Assembly: GCA_051846895.1 (NCBI GenBank)
Contig: JBPYCQ010000005.1
Span: 1 to 64,000, forward strand
DNA from: CALKAL01 sp051846895
Lineage (GTDB): Bacteria > Bacillota > Bacilli > Bacillales > Alkalibacillaceae
Length of the DNA: 64,000 bases
Direction: 5' to 3'
The notes below the pieces were generated by a model, which saw only the letters and a program-made list of their open reading frames with translations, did not search any database and had not been told where the DNA came from. The position numbers were made by a program, and so were the translations under genes. Positions 61,439 to 64,000 of this stretch are shown here, in pieces (the stretch's first letter is position 1; each line of letters opens with the position of its first letter).

Positions 61439-62380
61439 TTGAAGTTAGTACGAGACATCATAGTAGCAGTAGTCGTCTGGATTCTAGTCGTATTCTTTTT
61501 AACAGCTATCGTGTTAATACCCGATGAAATTCCAGAAATCCATTATGAATTAGAGTATTTAGATCGTGTTGATCAGTATATAATTGACAAAAGAAGCGTT
61601 GATTGGGGAGATTACAAAGACCGAGTTGTTGACTTTTATAGTACGATGATTAAGGAGAAATCTCTCGGTTTAACAATTCATAAAGAGTCTGCTTGGGAAA
61701 CGTTTAAATATTATTCTAATATGAGTTTGCGTATTGTCATTCCAAGCTTAATCTTAAGCTTTTTAATAGGTTTATGGAAAGGGATTTATGATTTTAGAAA
61801 GTTTAGGAAGAGAACGTCTATTTTCGGGCATCGATTCACAAACTTTTTCTTAGCCGTTCCAGATTTCTTTATTATTCTCGCAACACAAGTGATTGTTATT
61901 TATGCTATAAAAATAGGAATTCTACCGTATATGAAATTATTCGGTAATGAACACCCGTCGAATTACTTTTTTGCTATATTATTTTTAACCATTTATCCTA
62001 CATTTTATATTGCCAAAATAACAACGACGAGTTTGAATGAAGAAGCTGGAAATGATTATATTCGAACAGCGATGAGTAAAGGGACACCACAAAAACGGAT
62101 TGTTAATCGACATATGCTTTCGAATGTCTGGTTGAAAGTATCAAGTCAATTGACGACGATGACGTTATATTTATTATCGAACTTGTTTATCGTTGAATAT
62201 ATTTTAATGTATAACGGTGCAGCTTATCGCTTTTACATGGCGATCGCTAATCCAAGAGGAATGGATGCTTCATTAGTTTTTGTGTTTATTATCTTTTTTA
62301 CAGGTATCGTATTAATTGCACAAATCATTAGTAAAATTATCTCCTTCAGATTTTTATCGAAGGAGGGGGCGACATTATGA
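61439..62380 (+). CDS. ABC transporter permease, OppB/DppB-like
   Basis: A 313-residue permease of the binding-protein-dependent peptide type, with about six helices, a large external loop after the first (about 25-90), and EAA loop GNDYIRTAMSKGTPQKRIVNRHM (about 202-224, read in pieces). The TTG start follows AAGGTGGGGGG. Its partner follows with an ATGA overlap. No binding protein or ATPase is nearby, so the pair must use shared components. Confidence 0.85.
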   Translation: MKLVRDIIVAVVVWILVVFFLTAIVLIPDEIPEIHYELEYLDRVDQYIIDKRSVDWGDYKDRVVDFYSTMIKEKSLGLTIHKESAWETFKYYSNMSLRIVIPSLILSFLIGLWKGIYDFRKFRKRTSIFGHRFTNFFLAVPDFFIILATQVIVIYAIKIGILPYMKLFGNEHPSNYFFAILFLTIYPTFYIAKITTTSLNEEAGNDYIRTAMSKGTPQKRIVNRHMLSNVWLKVSSQLTTMTLYLLSNLFIVEYILMYNGAAYRFYMAIANPRGMDASLVFVFIIFFTGIVLIAQIISKIISFRFLSKEGATL

Positions 62381-63291
62381 AACAAAGAAACTGGCATTTA
62401 ATATTCGGGGTCGCTTTTTTAGCGTTTATCGCGTTTATATCAATATTTGGACCGCATTTCCCAAATTTGAAACCGGAATTAGAGTCTGTTAAGGCATTAA
62501 TTAATGACGATGGTAGTATTCGCAGACTTCCTTTTAGTCCGTCTTTAGAATACCCACTAGGTACAGACCGCACAGGTGGAGACATGCTCAGTCGCTTAAT
62601 CATTGGTCTTAATGAAGTGCTGGTCATTATTTTAGGTATTACTTTTGTCAGGTATTTGATTTCAATTCCATTAGGCTTTATGTCGTATTATTATAAAGCG
62701 GCGAATTGGGTATTAGAAATTTGGAATAAGTTTTTCTCATTCGTTCCAAGTATTTTTATGATCATTATCGTATTAAACATTCCTTATATTTATTATGCGC
62801 CTAATAGGTATATATGGATTATCATTATTATCGCATTGTTAGAGGTTGGACGAGTTGCTGAAGTGACTAGATCTCAAGTAGAAACAATTGCACAAAAGGA
62901 ATATATTACAGCAGCCATAGCTTCCGGGACAAGCGAAGGGAAGCTGTTTAGAAAATATTATTTTCCTGCTTTACTTCCAGAGCTTGCGATCAATATGATT
63001 TTAGACTTTAGTCGTAATTTATTCGTTATCGGCCAGCTTGGGATTATTCAAATATTTATTTCATACAAGACAAAATGGAACTTCGAAAACTTAGAATATG
63101 GTAGAGTATATCAATCATATGATGATGTAAATTCGTGGCCAATTTTCTTACAAAACATTGGTGAAGATATATGGTTATCTGAATGGATTCCACTAGCAAC
63201 ATGTGGAGCAATCGTCTTCTTAGTATTAGGATTTTTCGTTTTTGCAGAAGGGCTACGTAAGCATTTCAACAAGAGGCAAAGTTATTTTTAA
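62377..63291 (+). CDS. ABC transporter permease, OppC/DppC-like
   Basis: A 304-residue permease with six helices. YPLGTDRTGGDMLSRLIIGL (about 60-79) is the mark of OppC/DppC, and the EAA loop is KEYITAAIASGTSEGKLFRK (about 186-205). It forms a heterodimer with the previous product. The frame ends before a clear terminator. Confidence 0.87.
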   Translation: MKQRNWHLIFGVAFLAFIAFISIFGPHFPNLKPELESVKALINDDGSIRRLPFSPSLEYPLGTDRTGGDMLSRLIIGLNEVLVIILGITFVRYLISIPLGFMSYYYKAANWVLEIWNKFFSFVPSIFMIIIVLNIPYIYYAPNRYIWIIIIIALLEVGRVAEVTRSQVETIAQKEYITAAIASGTSEGKLFRKYYFPALLPELAINMILDFSRNLFVIGQLGIIQIFISYKTKWNFENLEYGRVYQSYDDVNSWPIFLQNIGEDIWLSEWIPLATCGAIVFLVLGFFVFAEGLRKHFNKRQSYF

Positions 63292-63297
63292 GTAATA

Positions 63298-63332
63298 AAA
63301 GCCGCTCTAAGTTGATTAGAGCGGCTTTTTAG
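63298..63332 (+). terminator. Terminator of the permease pair
   Basis: AAAAGCCGCTCTA and TAGAGCGGCTTTT form a 13-bp perfect stem followed by T. Confidence 0.92.
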
Positions 63333-63364
63333 TTTTGTGAGACTTTTGGAATCGAAACGTATTT

Positions 63365-63537
63365 GTAGATAGAAGTACACTTTGTGTAGATAGAAACTGA
63401 AATCATGTAGATAGAAGCAGTAATCATGTAGGTAGAGTTAGAAATCATGTAGATAGAAGCAGTAACCATGTAGATAGAGCTTGAAATTATGTAGATAGAA
63501 CCAGTAACGATGTAGATAGCATCATATAAAATGTAGG
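63365..63537. repeat. 21-bp-period tandem array 3
   Basis: GTAG(A/G)T begins at 63365, 63386, 63407, 63428, 63449, 63470, 63491, 63512 and 63533: nine units at exact 21-bp steps. A unit is GTAGATAGAAGTACACTTTGT. It resembles array 1 (GCAGATAGAATTCACTTTTTG), and both follow a TTTTGGAA leader. The rest of the gap to 63746 has no gene apart from the typA promoter. Confidence 0.92.
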
Positions 63538-63696
63538 TGACTCGATATGATTAAGCAATCTTAAATGTATCGAGAGTGATTATAGGAATCGCAATATTTG
63601 GCATGCTAAATATTATAAAATGTAGTTGTTTTCTAATGATTATTAATGCTAAATCTTAAATTAAATTAGATTAGCTATTTCAATTTTAACATTTTC

Positions 63697-63705
63697 TGCT
63701 ATAAT
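63697..63705 (+). promoter_or_regulatory. Extended -10 promoter of typA
   Basis: TGCTATAAT at 63697-63705, with a weak TTTCAA -35 box 16 bp upstream. Confidence 0.65.
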
Positions 63706-63746
63706 TATATGGTTACTCAGATTGTCAAAGAATAGGAGCGTCAAAT

Positions 63747-64000
63747 ATGCAATCAAAGAAAGACATACGTAATATAGCAATTATTGCCCATGTTGATCAT
63801 GGAAAAACTACGTTAGTGGATCAGTTATTACATTATTCCGGTACGTTTCATGCACATGAGCATGTAGATGAACGTGCGATGGATTCGAATGATATTGAAA
63901 GAGAACGTGGGATTACAATTTTAGCTAAAAATACAGCCATTAATTATAACGATACAAGAATAAATATTTTAGATACACCAGGCCACGCTGACTTCGGCGG
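63747..64000 (+). CDS. typA: Translational GTPase TypA/BipA, 5' part
   Basis: The first 84 codons of TypA/BipA, a ribosome-binding GTPase of the EF-G type. G1 is AHVDHGKTT (about 13-21), G2 is ERERGITI with the switch I Thr, G3 is DTPGHADFGG. The gene continues beyond the window. TAGGAGCG precedes the ATG. Confidence 0.96.
   Translation, partial: MQSKKDIRNIAIIAHVDHGKTTLVDQLLHYSGTFHAHEHVDERAMDSNDIERERGITILAKNTAINYNDTRINILDTPGHADFG

Noticed and set aside
63365..63537. Possible CRISPR array
   Set aside because: The whole 21-bp unit is repeated with drift; there is no constant repeat of 24 bp or more separated by unrelated spacers, and no cas genes.
1..64000. tRNA or rRNA genes
   Set aside because: No cloverleaf or conserved rRNA stretch was seen.

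Overview
The window is an AT-rich piece of a Gram-positive, spore-forming Bacillaceae chromosome. Evidence: strong AGGAGG ribosome binding sites with many TTG/GTG starts, a CotF-type spore coat protein, a citA/citR divergent pair, a YkkCD guanidine exporter pair behind a guanidine-I riboswitch, PhoP, Fur and CcpA-type sites, and a NaChBac-type sodium channel. The last suggests (inference only) an alkaliphilic or halo-alkaliphilic member.

Layout. 1-1.4 kb: cut-off DDE transposase. 1.5-11.2 kb: a membrane protein, an MFS carrier, a GrpB protein, the citA/citR pair (each with a one-base frameshift), a YhgE/Pip protein, a HAD phosphatase, a hydrolase and a pentapeptide-repeat protein. 11.2-18 kb: MBL hydrolase, an ECF sigma factor with a membrane-anchored BNR-repeat partner behind an ECF-like promoter, a YeeE/YedE (TsuA-like) transporter, and a CocE hydrolase/thioesterase pair. 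18-19.7 kb: a complete IS256-family element with 8-bp target duplications, inserted inside a 21-bp-period repeat array. 20.2-23.6 kb: an operon of small membrane proteins ending in TadE and TadG-like pseudopilins. 23.6-28 kb: a hydrolase with a small membrane protein, then a PlcR-like regulator divergent from a secreted 50-residue propeptide with a 16-bp palindrome between them, then a GAF-EAL phosphodiesterase. 28-34 kb: small genes, pterin dehydratase, thioredoxin-like protein, M20 amidohydrolase and a frameshifted MurE-like ligase. 34-38.6 kb: pstSCAB-phoU with a textbook PhoP box. 38.7-40.8 kb: guanidine-I riboswitch, ykkC, ykkD and an MFS gene. 40.8-46.4 kb: sodium channel, coiled-coil protein, polysaccharide deacetylase, coat protein, DUF1700/DUF4097 pair. 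46.5-53.7 kb: pdxK, MFS, Fur-boxed iron ABC transporter, cysK. 53.8-56.9 kb: kynA facing kynU-kynB. 56.9-64 kb: transglycosylase, methionine gamma-lyase with a cre-like site, rarD, an IscA-like protein, an orphan pair of peptide-type permeases and the start of typA.

Three signals stand out. (1) The PlcR/PapR-like cassette at 25.1-26.4 kb looks like a complete quorum-sensing unit. (2) Three intergenic tandem arrays (18.1/19.7, 54.7 and 63.4 kb) all have a period of 21 bp, and two of them share unit and leader sequence. (3) The ECF sigma factor is coupled to a putative anti-sigma/sensor with an extracellular beta-propeller. In addition, four otherwise intact genes each carry a single-base indel (citA, citR, a membrane gene, the MurE-like gene), which is either sequencing error or real decay.
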